Shown: positions 32,191 to 42,186 of the stretch, piece by piece
How positions within the stretch are numbered: the first letter of the stretch is position 1
How the letters are laid out: each line of letters starts with the position of its first letter
From: Vibrio tapetis subsp. quintayensis
Lineage (GTDB): Bacteria > Pseudomonadota > Gammaproteobacteria > Enterobacterales > Vibrionaceae
Direction: 5' to 3'
Length of the DNA stretch: 64,000 nt
Assembly: GCF_030409945.1 (NCBI RefSeq)
Contig: NZ_JAUFQV010000006.1
Location: forward strand, 1-64,000
The notes under the pieces: model-generated
Told to the model about the DNA's origin: nothing
The model's input: only the letters and a program-made list of their open reading frames with translations
Databases searched by the model: none
Made by a program: the position numbers and the translations under genes

Positions 32191-34140
32191 TTAAGCAAGG
32201 CTGTGATTCTCTTCGATGAGTTTCTCTACCACGCTTGGATCGGCAAGAGTAGAGGTGTCACCTAAGTTGCTCGTGTCACCGGTAGCAATCTTACGTAGGA
32301 TGCGACGCATAATTTTGCCAGAACGTGTTTTTGGTAGTGAATCCGTCCAGTGCAGCACATCAGGTGTAGCGATAGGGCCAATTTCTTTTCGTACCCAATC
32401 TTTCACTTCTTTATGTAGCTCTGCAGTTGGGAATTCGCCGTCATTTAGGGTGATGTAAGCGTATATCGCCTGGCCCTTAATGTCATGCGGAACGCCAACA
32501 ATCGCAGCTTCTGCAATTTTATCAAATGCGACCAAAGCCGATTCAATTTCAGCGGTACCCATACGGTGACCGGACACGTTTAATACGTCATCCACTCGGC
32601 CTGTGATCCAGTAGTAACCATCTTCGTCACGGCGGGCACCATCACTGGTGAAGTACATGCCTTTAAAGGTTGAGAAGTACGTTTGTTCAAAGCGGTCGTG
32701 ATCACCGTGAACTGTACGCATTTGCCCTGGCCAAGAATCGAGAATAACCAAGTTACCGTCTGCAGCACCTTCGATGATGTTGCCCATATTGTCGACCAAT
32801 GCAGGTTGTACACCAAAGAATGGGCGAGTCGCTGAGCCTGGTTTTAAGTCCGTCGCGCCTGGCAGTGGTGCTATTAAAATACCACCGGTTTCAGTTTGCC
32901 ACCATGTATCTACAATCGGTGATTTTTCGTCGCCGATAGTTTTGTAGTACCACTCCCATGCTTCTGGGTTAATTGGCTCACCCACTGAACCCATAATACG
33001 TAGGCTGTCTCTGGATGTGCCTTCAACCGCTTCTTTGCCTTTTGCCATCAGTGCTCGAATAGCGGTTGGTGCAGTGTAAAGGATGTTAACTTGGTGCTTA
33101 TCGACCACTTCGCTCATGCGATTGGTTTTAGGGTAATTTGGCACCCCTTCAAATAAGATGGTTTTTGCCCCGTTCGCAAGTGGGCCGTAAACAAGATACG
33201 TATGCCCTGTGATCCAACCTACATCGGCGGTACACCAGAAGGTTTCGCCTTGTTGGTAGTCGAATACATATTTAAACGTCATTGTGGCGTAAACCAAATA
33301 ACCACCAGTGGTGTGCAATACGCCTTTTGGTTTACCTGTCGATCCGGATGTGTAAAGAATAAAGAGAGGATCTTCGGCTTTCATTTCTTCCGGTGGGCAG
33401 TGATCAGACACTTTTGCCGTGGCTTCATGCCACCAAACGTCACGGTGATCATGCCACTCAACATCGCCACCAGTACGCTTAAGAACTAGCACTTTACTGA
33501 TATTTTTAACTTCTGGATTGGTTAGAGCTTCGTCGACATTCTTTTTAAGCGGTACAGCGCGGCCACCACGAACCCCTTCATCGGCTGTAACAACAACTTT
33601 TGCGTTGGAATCGATGATGCGACCAGATAGTGCTTCAGGTGAGAACCCACCAAAAACCACAGTATGAACGGCGCCAATTCGTGTACAAGCTAACATGGCA
33701 ACGGCAGCTTCAGGCACCATTGGCATGTAGAGACAGACAACATCGCCTTTATGGACGCCTTGCTCTTTCAATACATTAGAAAAGCGACAAACTTCTTGGT
33801 GAAGCTCGTTGAACGTCAGTGTTTTATCATCGGCTGGGTCATCGCCTTCCCAAATGATGGCAACTTCGTCGCCGCGCTCAGCTAGATGGCGGTCAATACA
33901 GTTTGCAGAAACGTTGAGTGTGCCGTCTTCAAACCAGCGAATGTCTACGTGACCTGTATCAAACGATGTTTGTTTAACTTGGGTGTAAGGTTTTATCCAG
34001 TCGACGATTTTGCCATGCTCACCCCAAAACTTTTCAGGATCAGAGACCGACTGTTGGTACATTGCTAGGTAGGTATCTTCATCCGCATGAGTCGTGGCTT
34101 TAATATTCTGTTTTACTGGATAAACGTTTCCTTCACTCAT
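32191..34140 (-). CDS. acs: Acetyl-CoA synthetase (acetate--CoA ligase)
   Basis: Acs activates acetate to acetyl-CoA through acetyl-AMP, the scavenging arm of the acetate switch. 649 residues from the ATG at 34140 (E. coli 652), with AAGGAG 7 nt upstream. Starts [20 protein letters not shown]. The adenylate-forming P-loop [19 protein letters not shown] is near residues 263-281, and the C-terminal lysine that is acetylated in homologues is Lys609 in [11 protein letters not shown]. In Vibrio, acs is the known target of CrbS/CrbR, both encoded further along this window. Confidence 0.98.
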   Translation of the reverse strand: MSEGNVYPVKQNIKATTHADEDTYLAMYQQSVSDPEKFWGEHGKIVDWIKPYTQVKQTSFDTGHVDIRWFEDGTLNVSANCIDRHLAERGDEVAIIWEGDDPADDKTLTFNELHQEVCRFSNVLKEQGVHKGDVVCLYMPMVPEAAVAMLACTRIGAVHTVVFGGFSPEALSGRIIDSNAKVVVTADEGVRGGRAVPLKKNVDEALTNPEVKNISKVLVLKRTGGDVEWHDHRDVWWHEATAKVSDHCPPEEMKAEDPLFILYTSGSTGKPKGVLHTTGGYLVYATMTFKYVFDYQQGETFWCTADVGWITGHTYLVYGPLANGAKTILFEGVPNYPKTNRMSEVVDKHQVNILYTAPTAIRALMAKGKEAVEGTSRDSLRIMGSVGEPINPEAWEWYYKTIGDEKSPIVDTWWQTETGGILIAPLPGATDLKPGSATRPFFGVQPALVDNMGNIIEGAADGNLVILDSWPGQMRTVHGDHDRFEQTYFSTFKGMYFTSDGARRDEDGYYWITGRVDDVLNVSGHRMGTAEIESALVAFDKIAEAAIVGVPHDIKGQAIYAYITLNDGEFPTAELHKEVKDWVRKEIGPIATPDVLHWTDSLPKTRSGKIMRRILRKIATGDTSNLGDTSTLADPSVVEKLIEENHSLA

Positions 34141-34357
34141 CGTGCTCTCCTTGAATTGGGCTGTTCCATTTTTCTTACTAATGGTTTGTCCTAACTTTCT
34201 GCTACTCCCGTGTTTTCTACAATTAGACTTTAGGATGAGAATGATGGATTTGCGTGGTAGCTGTTTGAATTTAATTATCAATTTTTCGAGGTGCTGCAAA
34301 AATAGAGGGTAAATAAGCAAATTCAAGGCGATGAACTGTTCGATCAAAATAGCGAGC

Positions 34358-34990
34358 TTAGCGAACAGAGGCGGAAGTAAGTGCCGGTAAGTCACCATAA
34401 GTGAGCCTAACGTAGACCAATGCCGCTGATATGGCGTCTTGCAGTGCATCGTGCTTATCTTGTAGGGGAAGATCTAAGTGTTTGCAGATGGCGTCGAGAC
34501 TTAGGTCAAAATAGGCATTGGGTAAGTGACGTTCCAATTTTTGTTGGTAGATTTGGCTGACTTCCACTAAAGGATTAGGCAGGGGAAAACCAAGTTGCCT
34601 TTTGCAGGCGAGATCCAAGATCGTTTTGTCGTAGCGAATGTGATAACCGACAATTGAGCGATTTCCAATGAAAGCAATCAGTTCGATTAGTGCCTGTTTT
34701 TCGGTTAACCCATCTTTTAAATCTCGATGACGGATTTTATGGATGCGAATTGAGTTGGAATCCAAAGATTGAGGTGCCTGCAAACGGACATGAAAAGGTT
34801 TGCTAGTGATGATTTTGTTGCCCACAATCTTGGTTGCAGCAATGGTCACTAGCTCAGCTCGTTTAGGGTCTAGGCTGGTAGTTTCGCAATCGAGTGAGAC
34901 AAATTCGCTTTTGCTTGGGGTGTTAAAAAGCCACTGATAGCGGTGACCTTTCAGTTTATAGTGCCACCATAGCCGGCGTAATTTATTCAT
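34358..34990 (-). CDS. DEDDh 3'-5' exonuclease (DNA polymerase III epsilon-like)
   Basis: 210 residues. Exo I motif [15 protein letters not shown] (about 30-44; Asp and Glu metal ligands), Exo [18 protein letters not shown] (about 113-128) and Exo [16 protein letters not shown] (His and Asp of the DEDDh set) are all present. The N-terminus [20 protein letters not shown] is basic and lacks further domains. Nucleic acid substrate unknown. It follows the DUF294 gene by 70 nt and precedes acs; such an exonuclease next to a cNMP/CBS/DUF294 gene and a symporter is, from memory, a recurring arrangement in marine Gammaproteobacteria. Confidence 0.88.
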   Translation of the reverse strand: MNKLRRLWWHYKLKGHRYQWLFNTPSKSEFVSLDCETTSLDPKRAELVTIAATKIVGNKIITSKPFHVRLQAPQSLDSNSIRIHKIRHRDLKDGLTEKQALIELIAFIGNRSIVGYHIRYDKTILDLACKRQLGFPLPNPLVEVSQIYQQKLERHLPNAYFDLSLDAICKHLDLPLQDKHDALQDAISAALVYVRLTYGDLPALTSASVR

Positions 34991-35027
34991 AACTCTCCTT
35001 GGGTACGATTTATTTAGCGATCATTTT

Positions 35028-35055
35028 CGCCTTTCGCCTTTCGCCTTTCGCCTTT
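35028..35055. repeat. Tandem 7-bp repeat, four copies of CGCCTTT
   Basis: Four perfect units (35028-35034, 35035-35041, 35042-35048, 35049-35055), preceded by TTTT and followed by CGCTCT. It begins 5 nt after the stop codon of the DUF294 gene on the minus strand, where it reads AAAGGCG repeated. A related array lies at 51701-51721. Confidence 0.95.
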
Positions 35056-35060
35056 CGCTC

Positions 35061-36887
35061 TTAGTCTCTGATTTGATAGTGATAACCTAGCCATTGTTTA
35101 AACTTTTTCACCACGTGTAGGCTATGGCGTAAAATATCGCGTTCTGAGCGGTCTAGTTTATTCAATGAGATGTGATTGCTTGAATGGTCATCATGAAGTT
35201 GTTGGCTTAAACGTAGCTTAAAGAACAACTTTAAGGCTTCATTGAGGTTATCCGCGGTTTGTTGTTCTAATACCTTTTTACCTTGCAGTGCTCTGATTCG
35301 GTCAAAGGTGTTTTTTTCTTTAAGTGCGTATTCTAGGCTTAAGGCTCGAATTCCGTGCACGATTGGGAAAATGCCCCCTTGTTTAATATCGAGGCCTTTT
35401 TTGGAGGCCTTGACGTTGCCAAATAAAGACAGGGGTGAGGAGAAACGCAATGCTGGGCGGGTAAATTCCGTCAAAATCAGCTCTTGGTCGGCCATTAAGT
35501 TACTCAGGTGTTCGCTGATAGGGGCGAGCAGTTGTTTATTTCCTGCTATCGCACTGGCATCCGCCATGATGGCAATTTTCATGACCTGTTCTGGCTGTGC
35601 CTTATTGACCCAGGATGAAACGGTCTTCTTCCACTCGCTTTGGCTTTTTACCCATTCAGGGTTGTTGACCATGACTTTGCCTGGGCACAGGGGGTAGCCA
35701 AGCTGCAACAAGGTATGAGTTAACTTGTCCATAATTTTGGAACACTGGTGCCATTCAAGGCCATCATTCACGATCAATGCGTTGTCTTGGTCGGTTTTCA
35801 GTATTTGCTCACCACGCCCTTCTGAACCTAACACAACAAAACACAGTTGGTCATGCAATGGGCTTGGCACTATGATTTCAAAGGCTTTCTCTATTATCTG
35901 CTCATTAACTGCTGATATGAGTTCCATGATAAATCGGGTACGAATGCCGTTATTAAATAGGCTTTCTACTAGATTTCTCTGACGGTTGGCTGAAATGGCC
36001 AACTCCTCAATTGACTCTGAACGAGCAATGGCAAGGGACAGAACATGCGAATGAGTAGAAAAACTCGACAGTATTTGCGTCATATCGAGCATGCCAAGCG
36101 GTTTAGCTTCATCACATACCATGACGCGTTTCATTTTTTGTCGCGTCATGGTGATCATGGCGTTAAACAAGAAATCATCTTGTTTAACGTAGTAAACCGG
36201 ATAAGTCGCAATGTGACCGACTGGGGTATCTAACGGATGATCTTCTAACATTACGGCGTGCAGCATATTGGTTCGCGTAATGATGCCAAAAGGATAAGGG
36301 TTATTGTTAGAGGTCAAGCGTGGGTCATTGGCTTTAAGTTGAACTAAGGCGCTGTCGATGCCTTTTTCTTTCATCAGTTTTGTTGCCTGATTTAAGGGTT
36401 GGTCAGGAGCTAAAATGACCGCTGGGTGATAAATACTGTCATCTACTTTCGTGAGTATAAATTCAGCCAGGTTTTGCTGCTGTTGCGCGGTTTCTAATAG
36501 CTGCTGACGCTTGGCGAGATTGCTATCGAAGTAAGCGGCAAACTGACCATTCTGATGATAAAGATCGAGAAACACGCTTTTGGGTAGTAAGTAACTTAGG
36601 GTGTCTTCTAAAGCGAGATACTTGTGTTTGGTGTGATTGTCGAATAATGAGCGCACATCAAACAGGTCGTCATGGGCGTAGTGCGCAAAGACTTCCGAAT
36701 CGTCGGCTGCTCGTTCTTCTACCGTACCTTTAATCAAAACATGCAGAAATTGGCTTTCTTGAGCGGGGTGAAGAATGATGTCTCGCTCTCTATAGTAGGC
36801 GACATCTAATGAACTTTTTAGTGTGTCTTGTTGTGGTGCCGACAGTTTGTCAAAAGGAGGCACGTTCATATTAAATTTTTCTGGCAT
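35061..36887 (-). CDS. cNMP-binding / CBS / DUF294 nucleotidyltransferase-like signalling protein
   Basis: 608 residues, cytosolic. In order: cyclic-nucleotide-binding-like domain (about 10-125, ESQFLHVLIKGTVEERAADD), CBS pair (about 150-285, DSALVQLKANDPRLTS and GMLDMTQILSSF), and a DUF294 nucleotidyltransferase domain whose motif VVLGSEGRGEQILKTDQDNA (about 350-370) keeps the G-S and DxD catalytic pattern of GlnD-like enzymes. A DUF294_C domain ends the protein. Predicted to sense nucleotides and possibly transfer a nucleotide to a partner; no target is known. The start gives MPEKFNMNVPPFDKL; an internal Met (residue 7) is also possible. Cotranscribed with the exonuclease. Confidence 0.88.
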   Translation of the reverse strand: MPEKFNMNVPPFDKLSAPQQDTLKSSLDVAYYRERDIILHPAQESQFLHVLIKGTVEERAADDSEVFAHYAHDDLFDVRSLFDNHTKHKYLALEDTLSYLLPKSVFLDLYHQNGQFAAYFDSNLAKRQQLLETAQQQQNLAEFILTKVDDSIYHPAVILAPDQPLNQATKLMKEKGIDSALVQLKANDPRLTSNNNPYPFGIITRTNMLHAVMLEDHPLDTPVGHIATYPVYYVKQDDFLFNAMITMTRQKMKRVMVCDEAKPLGMLDMTQILSSFSTHSHVLSLAIARSESIEELAISANRQRNLVESLFNNGIRTRFIMELISAVNEQIIEKAFEIIVPSPLHDQLCFVVLGSEGRGEQILKTDQDNALIVNDGLEWHQCSKIMDKLTHTLLQLGYPLCPGKVMVNNPEWVKSQSEWKKTVSSWVNKAQPEQVMKIAIMADASAIAGNKQLLAPISEHLSNLMADQELILTEFTRPALRFSSPLSLFGNVKASKKGLDIKQGGIFPIVHGIRALSLEYALKEKNTFDRIRALQGKKVLEQQTADNLNEALKLFFKLRLSQQLHDDHSSNHISLNKLDRSERDILRHSLHVVKKFKQWLGYHYQIRD

Positions 36888-37087
36888 GGCTGCAGACTTG
36901 TGTGAGTGACCCTAACTCTAGTTTGACATTGATTAGCTGAAGCTCCAGACGACTTTGGTCTAATGAACGTCATTGAATAACGTCATTCAAGGGGGAAAAA
37001 AAAGAAATCGTTTTCTTCTCTTTTTCAATTGCACAACTGAAGTCATAATAGCGCCAAATTTTATTGTTACCGTAGCGGCCATTTTCT

Positions 37088-38260
37088 ATGTTAGTTAAAC
37101 CTTCACCATATGGGTGGATTTCTCAGTATTTCACCGGTTTCTTTTTCGCCTACGGAGTGTATTTACCGTTTTGGGCGCTTTGGTTTGAAGATCGTGGTGT
37201 TTCTGCAACGGATGTTGGCTTATTAATGGGGTTGGGCTTTGCCACTCGTTGCTTTGCCAACTTAGTGATCACTCCGCGTCTTCATCGTGTAGAGCAAATT
37301 ATTCCGGCGTTACGCTGGTTGAGTGCCGCCAGTGTGCTTGCGATAGGGGTTCACTTCTTTACCGGAGCCAACTTTTGGTTGCTGGCGGTGGCGACCATTT
37401 TGTTTAACCTGTGCTGTGGACCGATCGTCCCTCTGTCCGATGCGATGGCGAACTACTACAGCAAATTGAAAATGCTCGATTATGGCCGAACTCGTTTATG
37501 GGGCTCGATTGCTTTTGTTGCAGGTTCTACCGTTGTGGGTTATCTGGTTGCAAAATTTGGCACCGACATGATTTTATATACGGCATTGTTTGGTGTTGTG
37601 ATGTCGATGGTGTTTGTCATGCGTAATCCAAATTTAATGCCGGTATCAGAGCAGCCAAAAGATGTGGTTAGGCCAAAATTGATGAGCTTGCTGGCTGAAA
37701 TGCCAATCGTAAGGTTCTTGGTATTGGTGTCGCTTATTCAGGGCAGTCACGCCGCTTACTACGGTTTTAGCTCTATCTATTGGAAAGAGTCTGGTATTGG
37801 CGAAGACATTATCGGTTATTTATGGAGTTTAGGCGTCATCGCCGAGATCGGTGTGTTTGCACTGAGCGCGAAATTATTTGCGGGCTGGAGTTTACGTTCT
37901 TTGTTTGTGGTGGCTTCTTTAGGGGTGATTGCGCGTTGGGGTTTAACGGCTTCAACGGTTGATATCTGGGCTTTAGTGGTGGTGCAGTTACTGCACGGGG
38001 TGACGTTCGCCATGGCACACATAGCAGCAATCCAATTTATTCAAAGCCAAAGCGAGCGAAAAATGGTGGCGTTGCAATCCTTATATAATGCCATCCCGCT
38101 TGGGGCATTTATTGCGGCCATGACGGCATTCAGTGGATGGGGTTACTCGACATGGGGTGCCGATGTTTTCTGGGTAATGGCAGCGATGGGTGTCTTAGCG
38201 TTGTTTGTGCGTGTTGATGGAAAGAAATCTGTAGTTAAGCCACAAATTCAGACTGAATAA
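37088..38260 (+). CDS. MFS transporter, HcaT (3-phenylpropionate transporter) family
   Basis: 390 residues with twelve hydrophobic segments. Begins MLVKPSPYGWISQYFTGFFF; the loop GLGFATRCFANLVITPRL and the segment GRTRLWGSIAFVAGS are typical of HcaT-like and LacY-related proteins. E. coli HcaT is named for phenylpropionate uptake, but Vibrio homologues are widespread without hca genes, so the substrate is open. Divergent from the DUF294 gene (about 200 bp apart) and 138 bp before crbS on the same strand, without an obvious terminator between. Confidence 0.85.
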   Translation: MLVKPSPYGWISQYFTGFFFAYGVYLPFWALWFEDRGVSATDVGLLMGLGFATRCFANLVITPRLHRVEQIIPALRWLSAASVLAIGVHFFTGANFWLLAVATILFNLCCGPIVPLSDAMANYYSKLKMLDYGRTRLWGSIAFVAGSTVVGYLVAKFGTDMILYTALFGVVMSMVFVMRNPNLMPVSEQPKDVVRPKLMSLLAEMPIVRFLVLVSLIQGSHAAYYGFSSIYWKESGIGEDIIGYLWSLGVIAEIGVFALSAKLFAGWSLRSLFVVASLGVIARWGLTASTVDIWALVVVQLLHGVTFAMAHIAAIQFIQSQSERKMVALQSLYNAIPLGAFIAAMTAFSGWGYSTWGADVFWVMAAMGVLALFVRVDGKKSVVKPQIQTE

Positions 38261-38398
38261 ATTGAGCTTAAAAAATAGTCACAGGTACACTAAAGGTCAG
38301 AGTTAATCTCTGGCCTTTTTTTATCGCACTGATCGGCTTCATTTTTTCTGTTTAAATGACATCGATTGGGATCCGTAATTGACGCAAGGATGGCATCA

Positions 38399-41300
38399 AT
38401 GCAAGGTTGGATTGTAGTACCCGTATCATTAGCCTACTTAGGCGTGCTGTTTCTGATTGCTTGGTATGGTGACAGGCAAACTAAATGGTTATCTCGTTGG
38501 CGTCCTTGGATTTACAGTTTGTCTATTGCTGTTTACTGCACTTCTTGGACGTTTTATGGCACGGTTGGACAGGCCAGTGCAAATCCTTGGTCGTTCATTC
38601 CCATCTATGCGGCTCCGATTCTGGTATTTACCCTTGGCTGGCGTTTATTAGCACGGCTTATTTTAATTGCTAAGCGCGAGCACATTACCTCTATTGCCGA
38701 CTTTATTGCGGCTCGTTATGGTAAATCTCAAGGATTAGCCGTCACTATTACCCTGATTGCAGTGGCGGGAATACTGCCTTATATAGCATTGCAACTGCGC
38801 GGCATCACTATGGGGTTAGAACTGGTTGCGCCCAGCTTAATGACAGATTTTGGCTACCAAGATAGCAGCATATCTTGGTTTGTGGTGGTCGCGCTTGCGG
38901 TATTCACCATGTTATTTGGTACTCGCCATATCGATAACACAGAGCATCACCGCGGTATGATGATGGCGGTGGCGTTTGAGTCCATCGTTAAGCTATTTGC
39001 TTTCCTAGCTGTTGGGTGTTTTATCACCTACATTGCGCTGAACTCTGAAGATATCGGCTTAATTGAAGTTGCAAAGCAGACCTACCAATCGCCAAATATT
39101 CCGACGCTTCTGATCCATACCATCTTAACCATGGCTGCCATTATTTGTTTGCCTCGTCAGTTCCATACCATGGTGGTGGAGAACGAAAAACCACAGGATT
39201 TGCATACCGCTCGCTGGCTTTTTCCGGCTTATTTATTGCTGATGGCCGTGTTTGTTTTACCTATTGCATGGGCAGGACAAGGGCTACTTTCCGGCGCAAG
39301 TGCTGACTCATTTGTGATCAGCTTACCGCTTTCAATGGGAGCCGACAGTGTCGCATTGTTGGCGTTTTTGGGTGGGACCTCTGCCGCTTCAGGCATGGTT
39401 ATTGTGTCGACGATAGCGCTCGCAATCATGGTTTCCAATGACTTGGTCTTGCCACTGTTGCTACGACGAATGCGGCTGAATGAACGTACTCATCATCATT
39501 TTTCTGGTTTGTTGCTTAATATTCGCCGCACTTTGATCCTTATTTTGTTAGCTGGTGCGTGGGGCTTTTATCAAATCCTTGGCAGCATCAGTTCACTTTC
39601 TGTGATTGGTTTACTCTCTTTTGCCGCTATCGCGCAGTTTGCTCCAGCATTGATTGGTGGCATGTATTGGCGGATCGGTAATCGAAAAGGGGTGTACGTT
39701 GGTCTGTTAGTGGGGTTCACGATTTGGTTGATTACGTTAATGAGCCAGACCTCGATGCTTGCCGGAAGCAGTGGCACTAATGTATTGCTTTGGTTAATTG
39801 AACCTCCTAAATGGTTGTCGGAACTTAACTTAGCTAACTCTGACTGGGGAATGGTACTCAGTCTCGTAGCAAATTCCTTGTGTTATATCGCGGTTTCATT
39901 GGTGACAAGAGCGAGCCTAAGTGAGCGCTTACAGTCAGCTGCATTTGTCGGTGCTCCGCTGCCAGAAAGTGAAAATGTGAGCCTATATCAAAGCCGAGTT
40001 ACGGTGGCGGAACTGGAAATGTTGGCCTCTCGGTTTGTTGGCCGCACTCGGGTTCGCAGTGCATTTACTCAGTTTTGGCATCATCATGGTGGTCAGCTGA
40101 TGCCTAACCAGCAGGCATCTTCCGCATTGATCCGTCATACCGAGCGTGTGTTAGCTGGGGTGTTTGGTGCATCTTCAGCGAGGTTAGTACTTACTTCAGC
40201 CTTGCAAGGTAGAAACATGCAGTTGGAAGACGTGGCAACCATTGTTGATGAAGCGTCTGAACTGTATGACTTTAGCAGAGGACTACTGCAAGGCTCCATC
40301 GAGCATATTAGCCAAGGGATCACCGTGGTCGACAAGCAATTGAGGCTGGTGGCTTGGAATCAGCGTTATTTGGAGTTATTTGAATTCCCTGCTGGTTTAA
40401 TTCAGGTTGGGCGACCCATTGCCGATGTCATCCGCCATAACGCGGTTCAAGGTTTGTGTGGCCCTGGTGACCCAGAAGAATTAGTCCAACGACGGGTTGA
40501 GCATTTAGAGCGAGGCTCACAACACACCTCTTCAAGAGTCCGACCTGACGGGCGTTATATTGAAGTGCAAGGTAATCCGATGCCCGGTGGGGGCTTTGTC
40601 ATGAGTTTCACTGATATTACGGTGTTCCATGAAACAGAAAAAGCGTTAAAAGAAGCCAATGAAAACCTAGAGTCTCGCGTTCGATCTCGTACCCAAGAGT
40701 TGGAAAGCTTGAATAAACGATTGGTAGTAGCCACGCAAAGTGCAGAATCTGAATCTCATTCAAAAAGTCGTTTTCTCGCCGCAGTGAGCCATGATCTGAT
40801 GCAGCCATTGAATGCCGCTAGGTTGTTTGCTTCTTCCTTAACGGAAACCGCAAAAGATGGTGAAACTCAGCGTTTGTCTCATCATATCGAAAGTGCGCTA
40901 GAAGCGGCAGAAGATTTGATTGGTGACTTATTGGATATTTCTCGTTTGGAATCGGGCAAGCTTGAGTCTAACGTCCATGCATTTTCACTCAATGACGTTT
41001 TGGACAATTTGAATGCCGAGTTCAGCGCGTTAGCCAAAGAGCAGGGCATACAATTTACCATGGTGCCGTCTAATCTTCTGGTGCAATCCGACCCAAGGTT
41101 ACTGCGCCGAGTGTTACAAAACTTTTTGACTAATGCATTTCGCTATAACCCCAAGGGTAAGGTTTTATTGGGTGCCCGGAGGGTGGGTAAGCAGATCAGA
41201 ATTGAGGTTTGGGATAATGGTGTTGGCATAGCAAAAGAAAAACAAGCCATGATCTTTGAAGAGTTTACTCGGGTGGATGCTGGTCGCGCCGATCAAGGTC

Positions 41301-41830
41301 TAGGTTTGGGCCTAGCGATTGCAAAGGGTATTGCAAGAGTGTTGGATCACTCTATCTCATTGCGCTCTTGGCTTGGTGAAGGGACGGTGTTCTCGGTTGC
41401 GTTAAATCGTGCTGATATTGCTGAAGTGAAATTAGAAGCACCGATCGTGCCCGTAGTCAGTGATGTTGCCGGAATTAGAGTGCTTTGTGTGGATAATGAA
41501 CCAGAAATTTTAACGGGTATGAGAACGTTATTAGAGCGTTGGGGCTGTGAGGTGAAAGTTGCGGAAGATCTTATTGGTAGCTTAAAAGCACTGGAAGAGG
41601 ATTGGGTTCCTGAAGTGATCTTCTCCGATTATCGATTAGACCATGACCGCACGGGCCTAGAAGTGCTTCAACAGTGTCGTTTAAGGTTAGGCGACAGCTT
41701 TTTCGGGGTCATCATCAGTGCCGATAGAACCGATGATTTATTGGAAACAATTAAGACTAATGGCTTCAGTTTTATTGCGAAGCCTGTTAAACCATTAAAA
41801 CTAAGAGCCATACTGAATCGAGTTAAGTAA
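38399..41830 (+). CDS. crbS: Transporter-coupled hybrid sensor histidine kinase CrbS
   Basis: CrbS is the sensor of the acetate switch. 1143 residues from the ATG at 38399, chosen over an upstream TTG and ATG because AAGGA then lies 8 nt away. Domains: SLC5/sodium-solute-symporter-like membrane part (about 1-500, thirteen or so segments), linker of STAC type (about 530-610), PAS (about 635-750), HisKA with phosphoacceptor His798 in AVSHDLMQPLNAARLF, HATPase (NFLTNAFRYN, WDNGVGIAKEK, GLGLGLAIAKGI), and a receiver with Asp1077 in VIFSDYRLD. The cognate regulator CrbR lies 3.3 kb downstream on the other strand. Confidence 0.93.
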   Translation: MQGWIVVPVSLAYLGVLFLIAWYGDRQTKWLSRWRPWIYSLSIAVYCTSWTFYGTVGQASANPWSFIPIYAAPILVFTLGWRLLARLILIAKREHITSIADFIAARYGKSQGLAVTITLIAVAGILPYIALQLRGITMGLELVAPSLMTDFGYQDSSISWFVVVALAVFTMLFGTRHIDNTEHHRGMMMAVAFESIVKLFAFLAVGCFITYIALNSEDIGLIEVAKQTYQSPNIPTLLIHTILTMAAIICLPRQFHTMVVENEKPQDLHTARWLFPAYLLLMAVFVLPIAWAGQGLLSGASADSFVISLPLSMGADSVALLAFLGGTSAASGMVIVSTIALAIMVSNDLVLPLLLRRMRLNERTHHHFSGLLLNIRRTLILILLAGAWGFYQILGSISSLSVIGLLSFAAIAQFAPALIGGMYWRIGNRKGVYVGLLVGFTIWLITLMSQTSMLAGSSGTNVLLWLIEPPKWLSELNLANSDWGMVLSLVANSLCYIAVSLVTRASLSERLQSAAFVGAPLPESENVSLYQSRVTVAELEMLASRFVGRTRVRSAFTQFWHHHGGQLMPNQQASSALIRHTERVLAGVFGASSARLVLTSALQGRNMQLEDVATIVDEASELYDFSRGLLQGSIEHISQGITVVDKQLRLVAWNQRYLELFEFPAGLIQVGRPIADVIRHNAVQGLCGPGDPEELVQRRVEHLERGSQHTSSRVRPDGRYIEVQGNPMPGGGFVMSFTDITVFHETEKALKEANENLESRVRSRTQELESLNKRLVVATQSAESESHSKSRFLAAVSHDLMQPLNAARLFASSLTETAKDGETQRLSHHIESALEAAEDLIGDLLDISRLESGKLESNVHAFSLNDVLDNLNAEFSALAKEQGIQFTMVPSNLLVQSDPRLLRRVLQNFLTNAFRYNPKGKVLLGARRVGKQIRIEVWDNGVGIAKEKQAMIFEEFTRVDAGRADQGLGLGLAIAKGIARVLDHSISLRSWLGEGTVFSVALNRADIAEVKLEAPIVPVVSDVAGIRVLCVDNEPEILTGMRTLLERWGCEVKVAEDLIGSLKALEEDWVPEVIFSDYRLDHDRTGLEVLQQCRLRLGDSFFGVIISADRTDDLLETIKTNGFSFIAKPVKPLKLRAILNRVK

Positions 41831-42186
41831 ACGATAAGCGGGTTGTTGAATGATTGGACTCATCGCCAACTGTGTCGGTGTTTATTTTAAATAATGCACT
41901 CATAGAACAGGTTGGTTTGCTTTTGGGTTATGGTAACCCTCCCTGAATGATTAAACTGACATGGTCAAGATTGCATGTAATTAACTTGTTGTTTGTTAAC
42001 GGTTTCATTTGATTTTTTATAGCTATTAGTTTGTTTGGGTTACTATGATCGAATTGAATGGGCATGTTTGGCATAGCATGTCTGGCTTATATGGTTGAAC
42101 TGCATTTATCGTTAAGAAACGAAAAGGCCGATGCTCATTGCATCGGCCTTTTAGTGAGGGTTAATCCCTACAACTAATCCACACTA
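41831..42186. other. Intergenic region between convergent crbS and symporter genes
   Basis: 356 bp at the 3' ends of both genes. It holds a tight hairpin GGGTTA-TGG-TAACCC (41925-41939), two copies of GCATGTYTGGC 14 bp apart (42062-42072, 42076-42086) and the bidirectional terminator at 42122-42152. No ORF of note. Confidence 0.5.
42122..42152. terminator. Bidirectional terminator, symporter gene and crbS side
   Basis: AAAAGGCCGATGC / GCATCGGCCTTTT, perfect 13-bp stem with a 5-nt loop, 35 nt after the symporter stop on the minus strand. Confidence 0.9.
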
